Positions 1 to 7,530 of a stretch of DNA of 15,425 nucleotides are shown here, in pieces. Origin of the DNA: Butyrivibrio sp. (GTDB lineage: Bacteria > Bacillota_A > Clostridia > Lachnospirales > Lachnospiraceae); NCBI GenBank assembly GCA_024690635.1, contig JAILOW010000109.1, forward strand, positions 1 through 15,425, read 5' to 3'. The notes below the pieces were generated by a model. That model was not told where the DNA came from. It did no database searches and saw only the letters and a program-made list of their open reading frames with translations. The first letter of the stretch is position 1; each line of letters starts with the position of its first letter. The translations under genes and the position numbers were made by a program.

Positions 1-366
1 GCTAAGGGTTATTGCGTTGACGCAAGCCAGAATACAGAAGAGCAGCAGCTTGCTGGACTTAAGTTTATTGAGTACATCTCATCCGACAGCTATTCACAGG
101 AAACACAGGCTAAGAGACTTGGACAGGCTCTTCCTTTCAAGAACTGCACAGCAACCATCGAGAGCCCTCTTGGAAGGTCTACAGCAGACTACATTTCCGC
201 AGGAAAGACACTTGATTTCTACGGAACACCCAGCCTTTGCCCTTCAGACATCTGGTATGAGTGCGGCGCTTTTATGTGCGAATACCTTACAGGTGCCTGC
301 GACAGAGAAAAGCTTGCGGCTAACATTGACGCATATTGGGGAAATCAGGAACCCAGACAGTACTGA
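1..366 (+). CDS. Sugar ABC transporter solute-binding protein, C-terminal part (partial)
   Basis: An open frame enters from the left edge and stops at TGA 364-366, giving the last 121 residues of a protein. The sequence (helix-forming segments, then YISAGKTLDFYG, SDIWYECGAFMCEYLTG and a final AYWGNQ) reads like the C-terminal lobe of an extracellular family 1 sugar-binding protein. Two CUT1-type permease genes follow directly, which supports the call: in these transporters the binding protein captures an oligosaccharide outside the membrane and delivers it to the permease pair. The start, signal peptide and lipobox lie outside the window, so the substrate cannot be judged. Assignment rests more on context than on a diagnostic motif. 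Confidence 0.8.
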   Translation, partial: AKGYCVDASQNTEEQQLAGLKFIEYISSDSYSQETQAKRLGQALPFKNCTATIESPLGRSTADYISAGKTLDFYGTPSLCPSDIWYECGAFMCEYLTGACDREKLAANIDAYWGNQEPRQY

Positions 367-378
367 TAAATAAAAAGG

Positions 379-406
379 ATCGGGGAGGGACATCCTCCCC
401 GATTTT
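379..406 (+). terminator. Intra-operon hairpin (attenuator) between binding protein and permease
   Basis: A perfect 10-bp stem, ATCGGGGAGG paired with CCTCCCCGAT around a 5-nt loop, is followed by a TTTT run. It starts 12 bases after the binding-protein stop and ends 14 bases before the permease start. A GC-rich stem with a short T run looks like a leaky terminator or 3'-end stabiliser. Such elements commonly make binding-protein mRNA more abundant than permease mRNA in ABC operons. Whether transcription reads through is not shown by the sequence. Confidence 0.75.
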
Positions 407-420
407 ATGAAAGGTCATTT

Positions 421-1305
421 ATGAAAGGCAAGAGAAAAACACTTCAGAACGTCAGGGAGTTTGCACTTTTCGGACTTCCTTCAACCTTCATATGGTTTTC
501 CGTGGTCATAGTGCCATTTGCCTACGGACTGTGGATCACCTTTACGGACTGGAACGGTCTGGCTATGAAGATAAACTACATAGGACTTGAAAACTACAGA
601 CATATCCTTACGGATCCCGCATTTATGGGAGCCTTTTGGAAAACAGTGGTTTATGCTCTTTTTACTGTACTGCTCAGTAACCTTTTGGGATTTATCCTGG
701 CGCTGGTGGTAACAAGCGGAATAAAGGGACAGAATCTTTTCAGGACCGGATTTTTCACTCCCAACATCATCGGAGGTATCATCCTTGGTTATATCTGGAA
801 TTTCATCTTTACCTTTGGTATCACCAAGCTTGGAGAACTGACGGGTATAGGATGGCTTGAAACATCCTGGCTTACCAATCCCGTAAGGGCACTTATAGCC
901 CTTATCATTGTAAGCGCCTGGCAGATGAGCGGCTATCTGATGGTTATCTATATAGCTGGACTTACAGCGGTTCCTTCAGAACTTATGGAGGCTGCAAAGG
1001 TGGACGGAGCAACAGGGCTTCAGACCGTTGTACAGGTAAAGCTTCCCATGATCAGAGGCACAATTGCGATATGTGTATTCCTCGCCATCTCAAGATGCTT
1101 TATGTCTTTCGACACCAATCTTTCCCTTACAGCCGGAGGACCTTATAAATCAACAGAGCTGATAGCTTACAAGATCTATCAGACCGCCTTTACGAGTATG
1201 GACTTTGGTGAAGGTCAGGCACAGGCTATTATCCTGTTCATAATCGTATCTGTGATTTCACTCCTTCAGGTTTACTTTACAAGAAAAGGGAGGGTAGATG
1301 CATGA
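421..1305 (+). CDS. Carbohydrate ABC transporter permease, MalF/UgpA type
   Basis: This 294-residue integral membrane protein is one half of the channel of a CUT1-type (MalFGK-like) sugar importer. It has a first membrane span at about residues 15-37, several further hydrophobic segments, and the EAA loop at residues 190-209 (E-A-A-K-V-D-G-A then a KLP ending), which docks the cytoplasmic ATPase. It lacks the large extra domain of enterobacterial MalF and has the usual length for the family. The ATG at 421 is preceded by GAAAGG (409-414). The gene lies between the binding protein and the second permease and overlaps the latter by 4 bases. No ATPase gene is present here; CUT1 systems in Firmicutes often share one MsmX-like ATPase encoded elsewhere. 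The substrate is unknown; nearby glycosidases suggest a plant oligosaccharide, by inference only. Confidence 0.93.
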   Translation: MKGKRKTLQNVREFALFGLPSTFIWFSVVIVPFAYGLWITFTDWNGLAMKINYIGLENYRHILTDPAFMGAFWKTVVYALFTVLLSNLLGFILALVVTSGIKGQNLFRTGFFTPNIIGGIILGYIWNFIFTFGITKLGELTGIGWLETSWLTNPVRALIALIIVSAWQMSGYLMVIYIAGLTAVPSELMEAAKVDGATGLQTVVQVKLPMIRGTIAICVFLAISRCFMSFDTNLSLTAGGPYKSTELIAYKIYQTAFTSMDFGEGQAQAIILFIIVSVISLLQVYFTRKGRVDA

Positions 1306-2132
1306 CAAGCGTAAAGAGAAGAAAAACTATCATTTTTGTGCTGACCCTGATAGTGCTGATCCTTTTCATGGTTCCGTTCTATATGCTGGTGGTAAACTCT
1401 TTTAAATCTACAGCCCAGTTTATCAAGAGTCCTTTTTCAGTGCCAAAAGAGCTCAAAATAGACAATTTCACCACCGCCATAGAGCGAATGAACTTTGGAA
1501 GATCGCTTTTTAATACCGCATTTATAACCGTTGCTGCGGTTGTGTTCAATCTCATAGTGTCCTCAATGACGGGATACCTTTTTGCCAGAAAAAAATGGAA
1601 GATCAACAAGATCATTTTTATGGCTTTTCTGGCTTCCATGGTGGCTCCTTTTCAGGTGTATATGATCCCTCTTGTAAAGATATATGCCGGACTTTTGGGA
1701 CACTCCAACTCACTTCCCATGGTTGCGTATATTGCAGTGGGACTGAACGTACCTTTTGCGGTATTTCTTTATTCGGGCTTTGTGGAGGGAATCCCTTCCG
1801 AACTTGATGAGGCGGCTCTTATTGACGGCTGCAGTTTTACAAGAACATTTTTCTACATCATCATGCCGCTTTTAAAGCCTATCATCATCACGGTTACAGT
1901 CTTTGTAGCCATGGGCGTTTGGAATGACTTTCTTATGTCATCGCTCTTTCTTACAAAGAACGACACCAAGACTCTTGCTATTGCCATAAAGACATTTCTG
2001 ACTAACCACTCCGCGGAGTACGCTCCAATGATGGCGGGCCTTCTTCTTAGTGTGCTTCCTGTGCTGATATTCTACCTCATCGGCCAGAAGTACATTATAG
2101 AAGGCGTAATCGCAGGAAGTGTTAAAGGTTAA
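1302..2132 (+). CDS. Carbohydrate ABC transporter permease, MalG/UgpE type
   Basis: This 276-residue protein is the second permease of the sugar importer. The EAA loop is at about residues 170-189 (E-A-A-L-I-D-G-C, then an IMPLLKP ending), the MalG-type ATPase docking site. The N-terminal span is at about residues 10-30 and further spans follow. It ends in a short cytoplasmic tail (I-I-E-G-V-I-A-G-S-V-K-G) typical of this subfamily. Its ATG overlaps the upstream TGA as ATGA, indicating translational coupling and equal production with the first permease. The operon ends just downstream at an A/T-rich hairpin. Length and motifs are normal for the family. Confidence 0.94.
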   Translation: MTSVKRRKTIIFVLTLIVLILFMVPFYMLVVNSFKSTAQFIKSPFSVPKELKIDNFTTAIERMNFGRSLFNTAFITVAAVVFNLIVSSMTGYLFARKKWKINKIIFMAFLASMVAPFQVYMIPLVKIYAGLLGHSNSLPMVAYIAVGLNVPFAVFLYSGFVEGIPSELDEAALIDGCSFTRTFFYIIMPLLKPIIITVTVFVAMGVWNDFLMSSLFLTKNDTKTLAIAIKTFLTNHSAEYAPMMAGLLLSVLPVLIFYLIGQKYIIEGVIAGSVKG

Positions 2133-2171
2133 TTTAATTATCAGTATCTTAATTTTTTTATGTTATTTCGT

Positions 2172-2223
2172 AAAAAATACTAAAATTATGGTTTGCTTTC
2201 AATCGTAATTTTAGTATTTTTTT
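2172..2223 (+). terminator. Terminator after the sugar ABC operon
   Basis: A perfect 17-bp inverted repeat (2172-2188 and 2206-2222) encloses a 17-nt loop and ends in a run of seven Ts. The stem is almost wholly A/T, unlike the GC-rich stems elsewhere in the window. It has A-runs on one side and T-runs on the other, so it could act in both directions. Its position 40 bases after the permease stop fits operon termination. Confidence 0.75.
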
Positions 2224-2225
2224 GA

Positions 2226-2252
2226 TTAATTTATGTATTTTTATGACGATAT
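2226..2252 (+). promoter_or_regulatory. Candidate sigma-28 (SigD/FliA-type) promoter of the chemoreceptor gene
   Basis: GACGATAT at 2245-2252 matches the SigD -10 consensus GCCGATAT at 7 of 8 bases. TTAA at 2226-2229, exactly 15 bases upstream, matches the -35 element TAAA at 3 of 4. The downstream gene is a chemoreceptor, a classic sigma-28 target. The same bases contain TATAAT at 2250-2255, so a sigma-A promoter with a poor -35 is an alternative. Confidence 0.5.
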
Positions 2253-2266
2253 AATTATTGAGGTAT

Positions 2267-2294
2267 ATTAATATGTCCAAAAAAGGACATTAAT
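2267..2294 (+). promoter_or_regulatory. Leader hairpin touching the chemoreceptor SD
   Basis: The arms ATTAAT-AT-GTCC (2267-2278) and GGACATTAAT (2285-2294) pair over 10 bp with a 2-nt bulge and an A6 loop. The right arm ends on the base before the SD GGAGGT (2295-2300). The structure could limit ribosome access or protect the 5' end. Function is not established by the sequence. Confidence 0.4.
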
Positions 2295-2306
2295 GGAGGT
2301 GTGGAG

Positions 2307-3947
2307 ATGAGACAGAGTTTTTCGGTAAAACAGAAGATTTTGGCTATTGCAATTGTGCCGACAGTTGCCCTTACGGCCATTATGCTGTTTGTAGGCATAA
2401 TGTTCCTGAAATCCGGAATGGAGGGCGAAATAGTAAAAGGCCTGATGTCATCGGCTTATACTTACAAGGACATTGCAAGCCATCTTACTGACAGAGAAGC
2501 CGGAGACAATGAGAATGAAACAGTTTTAAAACAAAGTACCGGATATGATTTTACCTGGTTTGAGGGAGACACCAGAAAGAATTCATCCCTTGGCAGCACG
2601 GTTATAGGAACAAAGGCTGCTGACGTAGTTATAAAAGAAGTAATAAACAGCGGACATACATATAGCTCAACCAATACACAGGTTGCGGGAAAGCCCTACT
2701 TTGTGGCATATGTTCCCGTAAAGGATGAAAATGGCAAGGTTGTTGCCATGGCATTTACCGGTGTTTCAAGGGAATCGGTACAGTCCAAGATCAAAAGCTC
2801 GATATCAGTAATGCTTTTGATCGGAATATTGTTCCTGATCGCTGCAGTTACGGTAGCTTATATTGCAGCAAGCGGAATGGCCAAGGCAATAGGCGTTATG
2901 AATACATGCATCAAGCACCTTTCAAACGGTGAGTTTGTAAAGGCAGACAAATACTTAAACAGAAACGATGAGATCGGTGTAGCTCTTAAAAACACCAACT
3001 TCCTTATTGACACTCTCGAGGAGATCGTGGGTAGTATCAGAAAATCAGCCGATCAGGTTACATCTTCTTCCGAAGAGGTATCGGATATGGCAAATCAGAT
3101 CTCACAGACTGCAGAAGATGTATCAAACGCAGTTCAGGAGATCGCATCAGGAGCAACCCAGCAGGCAGAAGAAATACAGTGTGCGTCTGAAAACGTCGGA
3201 AGGATCGGTGATGCTGTAGGAGACGTTCAGTCATCAACAAGCAATCTGGACGGTCTTGCAGGCAAGATGAAGGAAGCATCACAGGTTTCAAGTCAGTCTC
3301 TTGCATCACTCCAGGATTCATCAGCTGAGATGACACAGAAGATCGATGAGATCTCCGGAACCATTCAGAAAACTCAGGAAGCGGTTGATAATATTTCATC
3401 CAAGGTTGAGGGTATCACTTCAATTGCAACACAGACAAACCTTCTTTCACTTAATGCTTCTATTGAGGCTGCAAGAGCAGGCGAGGCAGGAAAAGGCTTT
3501 GCGGTAGTTGCGGGTGAGATCGGCAAACTTGCCGAGGATTCAAGAAGAATGGCTGATGAGATCAAAAAAGAGATGGAAATTCTTCTTGAGCAGGCCAATG
3601 CAGCGGTTCTTGCTGCAGATGATGTTAAGCAGGGAAATCTTGAGCAGCAGATGGCTCTTGGAGAAACCATTACTTCCATAGGCGGAATGCTTGAAGATAT
3701 CAACTCCACAGTAGGCGGTGTTCATGTTATCAGCAGAGGCGCAGACCAGTGTGAGACATCCAAGAATGCAGTGGTTGATACCATGAGTGCTCTTTCAGCT
3801 ATTTCAGAGGAAAATGCAGCTTCTTCTGAGGAGACAGGTGCATCCATGCAGGAGCTTTCAGCAACAGTTACAACTCTCGCAGGAAATGCAAATGACCTTA
3901 GAGGCGTTGCAGAGCAGCTTAAAAAGGATATTGAGTTCTTTAAATAA
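2307..3947 (+). CDS. Methyl-accepting chemotaxis protein with a periplasmic-type single Cache sensor
   Basis: This 546-residue chemoreceptor passes ligand binding outside the cell to the CheA-CheW array inside. A membrane span (about residues 10-34) is followed by an extracellular sensor domain of about 120 residues with the single-Cache signature ([14 protein letters not shown], later [19 protein letters not shown]). A second span lies at about 166-188, then a HAMP-like stretch and a long coiled-coil signalling domain. The highly conserved hairpin tip ([20 protein letters not shown], then [13 protein letters not shown]) is at about residues 371-404. A late [14 protein letters not shown] segment is typical of the adaptation region. 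ATG 2307 is chosen because the SD GGAGGT ends 6 bases before it; GTG 2301 directly abuts the SD. The gene stands alone between two terminators. The ligand cannot be told from sequence; related sensors often bind small organic acids or amines. Confidence 0.95.
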   Translation: MRQSFSVKQKILAIAIVPTVALTAIMLFVGIMFLKSGMEGEIVKGLMSSAYTYKDIASHLTDREAGDNENETVLKQSTGYDFTWFEGDTRKNSSLGSTVIGTKAADVVIKEVINSGHTYSSTNTQVAGKPYFVAYVPVKDENGKVVAMAFTGVSRESVQSKIKSSISVMLLIGILFLIAAVTVAYIAASGMAKAIGVMNTCIKHLSNGEFVKADKYLNRNDEIGVALKNTNFLIDTLEEIVGSIRKSADQVTSSSEEVSDMANQISQTAEDVSNAVQEIASGATQQAEEIQCASENVGRIGDAVGDVQSSTSNLDGLAGKMKEASQVSSQSLASLQDSSAEMTQKIDEISGTIQKTQEAVDNISSKVEGITSIATQTNLLSLNASIEAARAGEAGKGFAVVAGEIGKLAEDSRRMADEIKKEMEILLEQANAAVLAADDVKQGNLEQQMALGETITSIGGMLEDINSTVGGVHVISRGADQCETSKNAVVDTMSALSAISEENAASSEETGASMQELSATVTTLAGNANDLRGVAEQLKKDIEFFK

Positions 3948-3995
3948 TTAACTTAACGGACTGCTAATATAGTTAAAGCGAATATATAAGCATAA

Positions 3996-4032
3996 GGAAT
4001 CGGGTAGGTGTAAAGCCTACTCGATTTCTTTT
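3996..4032 (+). terminator. Terminator after the chemoreceptor gene
   Basis: A 13-bp stem (3996-4008 with 4016-4028, allowing one G-U pair) around the loop TGTAAAG is followed by TTTCTTTT. It lies about 50 bases after the chemoreceptor stop and separates that gene from the next transcript. Confidence 0.8.
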
Positions 4033-4087
4033 ACTGTAAGAGTTATATTAGAAAAAGTGGTGAATCATTAAATAAAAAAACATATAA

Positions 4088-4105
4088 GGTAACCCTGGGG
4101 GTACT
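4088..4105. promoter_or_regulatory. 18-bp dyad operator candidate, copy 1
   Basis: GGTAACC-CTGG-GGGTACT is an imperfect dyad of two 7-base half-sites spaced by 4 bases. The right half is identical to, and the left half matches at 5 of 7 bases, the near-perfect dyad at 9157-9174. It ends immediately before the -35-like hexamer of the promoter driving 4153-9132, the position used by activators that contact RNA polymerase. The binder is unknown; the LuxR-type regulator encoded at 4858 is a candidate. Confidence 0.6.
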
Positions 4106-4133
4106 TTGTCTGTGAATATATTGCAGATAAAAT
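4106..4133 (+). promoter_or_regulatory. Promoter of the thioredoxin-like/LuxR/C11 operon
   Basis: TTGTCT (4106-4111, 4 of 6 to TTGACA) and TAAAAT (4128-4133, 5 of 6 to TATAAT) are separated by 16 bases. The pair directly follows the dyad and sits 20 bases before the first start codon. The transcript leader would be very short, so SD GGAGGA (4141-4146) lies near the RNA 5' end. Confidence 0.55.
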
Positions 4134-4152
4134 TACAATCGGAGGAAAAAGT

Positions 4153-4845
4153 ATGTTTAAAAAGATAAAAAATATGGTTGTAACAGCGTTGGCGGTACTT
4201 GGAGTTCTTTTTATTATCCTGATTCTTCTTCCCGATTACGATGAGGAGGAAGCTGTAGCTGCCGAAGATACTGTGGAAGCAGTGCAGGAGAAACCGGTTG
4301 AGGAAAAAGAAGAGGCTAAAGAAGAGGAAAAAGTAGAAAAAGAAGAAGCCGAAGCTGCGGATGAAAGCGAAAACGAGGAGAACGCAGTAACAGTTAATAT
4401 CCCTCAGTCAGAGCTTTCAGAGGATGCACTGACCTTCAATACAGTATCTCTTGAGGGAGATAAAGCTTCCCAAGATATTTTTTCCGGCTACGACATCACC
4501 ATCGTTCATGTGTGGGGAACATACTGTGACCCCTGTATAGAGGAAATGGGAGATTATGCATCACTTTACAAAGAACTTCCTGAAAACGTAAATCTGGTGG
4601 GAGTAGTATGCGATGTCTATGACGGCATAGACAGGAATGTTTCAGATGCAGAAGGTATATTAAAGGACGCAGACGCAGAGTTTTTGAACTTAAGGACAAG
4701 CGATGATCTCTACGGCTTAACTTCTTCTCTTCAGTCTGTCCCTGCGACGTTTTTTGTGGACGGTAAGGGACATATGATAGGAAGCATGCTCTACTCAGAA
4801 GGAGCAGACAAGATCAAAGACAGGCTTTCAAAATATCTTAAATAA
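4153..4845 (+). CDS. Membrane-anchored thioredoxin-like (TlpA/redoxin type) protein
   Basis: This is a 230-residue protein. Residues 1-27 form a basic N-terminus and one membrane span with no lipobox. Then comes a very acidic Glu/Ala/Lys-rich linker (about 28-82), predicted to hold the catalytic domain away from the membrane. The C-terminal half is a redoxin fold: strand VHVWGTY, active site C125-D-P-C128, then VNLVGVVCDVYDG, and the conserved cis-Pro region SVPATFFVDG with P197. Such proteins exchange thiols and disulfides on exported partners. It heads the operon with SD GGAGGA. The downstream C11 peptidase carries a related anchor (residues 15-32 here align without gaps to 16-33 there, 11 of 18 identical) and many cysteines, so it is a plausible client. 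CDPC is less common than the CxxC loops of well-studied TlpA proteins; reductant versus oxidant cannot be decided. Confidence 0.85.
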   Translation: MFKKIKNMVVTALAVLGVLFIILILLPDYDEEEAVAAEDTVEAVQEKPVEEKEEAKEEEKVEKEEAEAADESENEENAVTVNIPQSELSEDALTFNTVSLEGDKASQDIFSGYDITIVHVWGTYCDPCIEEMGDYASLYKELPENVNLVGVVCDVYDGIDRNVSDAEGILKDADAEFLNLRTSDDLYGLTSSLQSVPATFFVDGKGHMIGSMLYSEGADKIKDRLSKYLK

Positions 4846-4857
4846 CGGGGCGGAAAT

Positions 4858-7230
4858 ATGGACTACATCAAAGTTCCGAAGGTTTATGAAAAACTAAAAA
4901 AAGCGGAAGAATTCTTTTCGCCCGTTATAATGACCGCAGGTTCGGGCTGGGGAAAAACAGCGGCTGCGGAATATTACTACAGGAGAAAAAGCCCGAAGAT
5001 CCTTTGTTGCAGGGACGGAAATCTTACACAGATGCCGTCTTCCGATTCTTTTCGCACAAGTGTTGTGATAATAGAAGATCTGCAGTGGATTTTTGAAAAT
5101 GAATCCATTCGTTATCTGAAAGAGATCCTCAGAAAACCGGGGATCCAGGTTGTGATGCTCACAAGAGGTGAGGTTCCTCGCTTCCTTGCGGCAGAAGAGA
5201 TGGATCTTGATTTTGTGAGGATCCAGGAAAGAGACTTTGCTTTCGGCATAAAAGAGGTTGAGGAATTTTTTGAAAAGAAGAAAGTTCCCATAACTTCTGA
5301 GGATGCAGAGCTTGTGACCCGGGCTTCTCAGGGGTATGTCAGGGCTGTTTACAGCTTTGCTGCCCGTATGGATGGCGGTAAAAGATTCTCAAAAGAAATA
5401 GGATCCGCTGTATGGCAGGATATGTTTCATTTGTGGGACGGACAGCTCTATGATCAGTGGTCTGATGAATTTGTCAGGTTTGCGCTGGCGGTATGCCGCT
5501 ACGAGGATTTTACCGCAGAGATGGCAGAGCAGCTGACAGGGAACAAAAAGATCTCAAGTGTGATCGAGTATTGTCGCAGCACCACCAGTCAGCTTAATGT
5601 CCTGGAAAACGGCCGGTATGCGCTGAGAGAAGAAACGAGAAAGTTCTTTTGCTGGAAACAGGAGCTTACCTGGTCAGAAACAGATATCTGTGAGAACTAC
5701 CGCAAGGCTGCGGGCTATTATGAGATGCATGATGATATCTCAAATGCTCTTAGATATTACAAAAAAGCCGGGGCTACGAATCTGGTAAAAGAGCTTCTTA
5801 TACGAAATGCCTATACCCATCCCGGTACAGGTCACTATGTGGAGACCAGGGACTATTATTGCGAACTGTCGGAAGAGGAGCTAAAGGACTCTCCCGTATT
5901 GATGGCGGGAATGAGCATGCTCTACAGCCTGATACTTCTTCCTGAAAAATCCGAGAAGTGGTACGGAGAGCTCCGGGACTACTACCTGGATAAAAAGAAC
6001 GGAAGGGACTTAAGGCGCGAAGCAGGGGCAAGGCTTGCATATCTTGATATAGGACTTCCCCACAGAGGTGCCAAAGGAATACTTGGCATAATGAAGAATG
6101 TCTTTTCCATGCTGCAGAGCGGGGAGATCGTGCTGCCTGAGTTTGCGGCAACCGGAAATATGCCATCTATCATGAATGGCGGACTGGATTTTAGCCAGTG
6201 GTCTAAAAATGATGTTCAGATAGCAAGGTTTATGGGTAAACCTGTGTCCACCATATTGGGAAGCTTTGGAAAGGGGCTTGTTACCCTTTGCCTTGCAGAG
6301 AGCGGATTTGAAAAGGGAACTATGCCTGCCTATGAGGTGCTGACAAGGTGCTGCGACGGCTTTGATGCCGCATCCCACGGAGGAACCATTGAGATGTGCT
6401 TCGTTTCTGTGGGAATACAGATAAGACAGCACCTGGTGGAAGGTCAGCTCCCTTCTGCAAAGAGGATACTGGATTCCTTCAGGGAAAAGGCAACACTTGA
6501 AGAGGCAACTCAGCTGACGCCCAATATCGAAGCGCTTACAACGCTTCTTTCGCTGTTTTCGGGGACAGGAGAGCAGGTTGATAACTATCTAAAGACCGTG
6601 TCGGATGCCAGAGTTTTCTTTTGCATAACTGACAGATACAGACAGATGGTTAAACTACGCTGCCTGATTGCCAAAGGGCTTTTGGATGAAGCCTTTGATC
6701 TGTCGTCGTTTTTGACAGGGTATTTCAGCTCTTACAACAGGCCGTTTTTGTGGATAGAAAACGAAGTCCTTAAGGCGATAATCTTGTACCGCCTGGGAGA
6801 TGAGCACTGGAAGGAGCATTTGCGTGATGCCATGAAGCGCTCATCCGAATATCATTTCGTCAGGATCTTTTCACTGGAGGGGGCTGTGCTTTTGCCTCTT
6901 TTAAAGCAGATGAAGGAAGAGGACGGTTTTGGCGATCTGAAGGAAGAATTTGTTTCCTGCATTTATAAAGAGTGCATCAAGGTGGCTTCAAGCTATACGG
7001 ACTACATGAAGTATATTCCAAAAGAGAACATTTCTTTTACCAACAGGGAATCCCAGGTGTTGTCCTTATTGTGCGCGGGAATGCCAATGGAAGAGATCTG
7101 CGAAACTCTTGGGATCACTTATGATGGCCTTAAGAAACACAACAGGAATATATATAAAAAGCTCGGTGTAAAGGGTCGTGCGGAAGCAGAGCGAAAGGCG
7201 GCTCAGCTTGGCATTGTACACCGGGGATGA
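4858..7230 (+). CDS. Large ATP-binding LuxR-family regulator (MalT/LAL-like)
   Basis: This 790-residue predicted signal-transduction ATPase has a C-terminal DNA-binding domain. The P-loop G28-S-G-W-G-K-T34 and a Walker B-like VVIIED (69-74) are followed by a LTRGE-type strand end. Helical-repeat sequence of the kind found in MalT-type regulators fills the middle. A LuxR/GerE helix-turn-helix occupies residues 727-790 (FTNRESQVLSLLCAGMPMEE, then a recognition helix with Y-D-G-L-K-K-H and NIYKKLGVKGRAEA). Only about 35 residues separate Walker A from Walker B, much less than in MalT. SD-like GGGGCGGA precedes ATG 4858, 12 bases after the thioredoxin-like gene, in one operon. In this family an inducer and ATP trigger self-assembly and activation of nearby promoters; the dyads at 4088 and 9157 are candidate targets (inference). 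Confidence 0.9.
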   Translation: MDYIKVPKVYEKLKKAEEFFSPVIMTAGSGWGKTAAAEYYYRRKSPKILCCRDGNLTQMPSSDSFRTSVVIIEDLQWIFENESIRYLKEILRKPGIQVVMLTRGEVPRFLAAEEMDLDFVRIQERDFAFGIKEVEEFFEKKKVPITSEDAELVTRASQGYVRAVYSFAARMDGGKRFSKEIGSAVWQDMFHLWDGQLYDQWSDEFVRFALAVCRYEDFTAEMAEQLTGNKKISSVIEYCRSTTSQLNVLENGRYALREETRKFFCWKQELTWSETDICENYRKAAGYYEMHDDISNALRYYKKAGATNLVKELLIRNAYTHPGTGHYVETRDYYCELSEEELKDSPVLMAGMSMLYSLILLPEKSEKWYGELRDYYLDKKNGRDLRREAGARLAYLDIGLPHRGAKGILGIMKNVFSMLQSGEIVLPEFAATGNMPSIMNGGLDFSQWSKNDVQIARFMGKPVSTILGSFGKGLVTLCLAESGFEKGTMPAYEVLTRCCDGFDAASHGGTIEMCFVSVGIQIRQHLVEGQLPSAKRILDSFREKATLEEATQLTPNIEALTTLLSLFSGTGEQVDNYLKTVSDARVFFCITDRYRQMVKLRCLIAKGLLDEAFDLSSFLTGYFSSYNRPFLWIENEVLKAIILYRLGDEHWKEHLRDAMKRSSEYHFVRIFSLEGAVLLPLLKQMKEEDGFGDLKEEFVSCIYKECIKVASSYTDYMKYIPKENISFTNRESQVLSLLCAGMPMEEICETLGITYDGLKKHNRNIYKKLGVKGRAEAERKAAQLGIVHRG

Positions 7231-7248
7231 GGGGAAAGGAGCAGTATC

Positions 7249-7515
7249 ATGAAGTGGAAAAAAGGCGTGGAAATAACCCGTGGAAGAGGGACATGGGTAA
7301 GCCTTGGTGATCTGAAAAAGAAGATCAAAAAGGAAGATGAAGAGATACTAAAGCTCATGGAGGCCGGAACTACGGATGACGATGAGCTCATAAAAAAGCT
7401 TTCTAAGCTCTCCGGAAATGACGAGATCGCTACTGGATTCAGACTTGCTCAGTTTGTTGAGGATTACGGAGATTTCATTGCTGAAGGGAAAAAGCCGGAT
7501 GTATTCGGTATATAA
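7249..7515 (+). CDS. Small charged protein of unknown function
   Basis: I do not recognise this 88-residue protein. It has no signal peptide, membrane span or cysteine. A basic start (MKWKKGVEITRGRGTW) is followed by a Lys/Glu-rich helical stretch (DLKKKIKKEDEEILKLMEAG, about 21-40), a second predicted helix, and the tail FVEDYGDFIAEGKKPDVFGI. AAAGGAG (7235-7241) lies well placed before the ATG. It begins 18 bases after the regulator stop and ends 15 bases before the peptidase start, so it is almost surely co-transcribed and cytoplasmic. A role as a partner of the regulator or as an accessory factor is possible, but nothing in the sequence proves it. Confidence 0.75.
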   Translation: MKWKKGVEITRGRGTWVSLGDLKKKIKKEDEEILKLMEAGTTDDDELIKKLSKLSGNDEIATGFRLAQFVEDYGDFIAEGKKPDVFGI

Positions 7516-7530
7516 AGGCTGGACTAAAAG

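Noticed and set aside
17..373. Open frame of 118 codons at the left edge
   Set aside because: It overlaps the binding-protein frame, which reads cleanly from base 1 with protein-like composition. The 118-codon frame has Ser/Thr/Leu-rich shadow composition and no SD.
2301..2306. GTG start for the chemoreceptor
   Set aside because: It directly abuts the SD GGAGGT; ATG 2307 has the right 6-base spacing.
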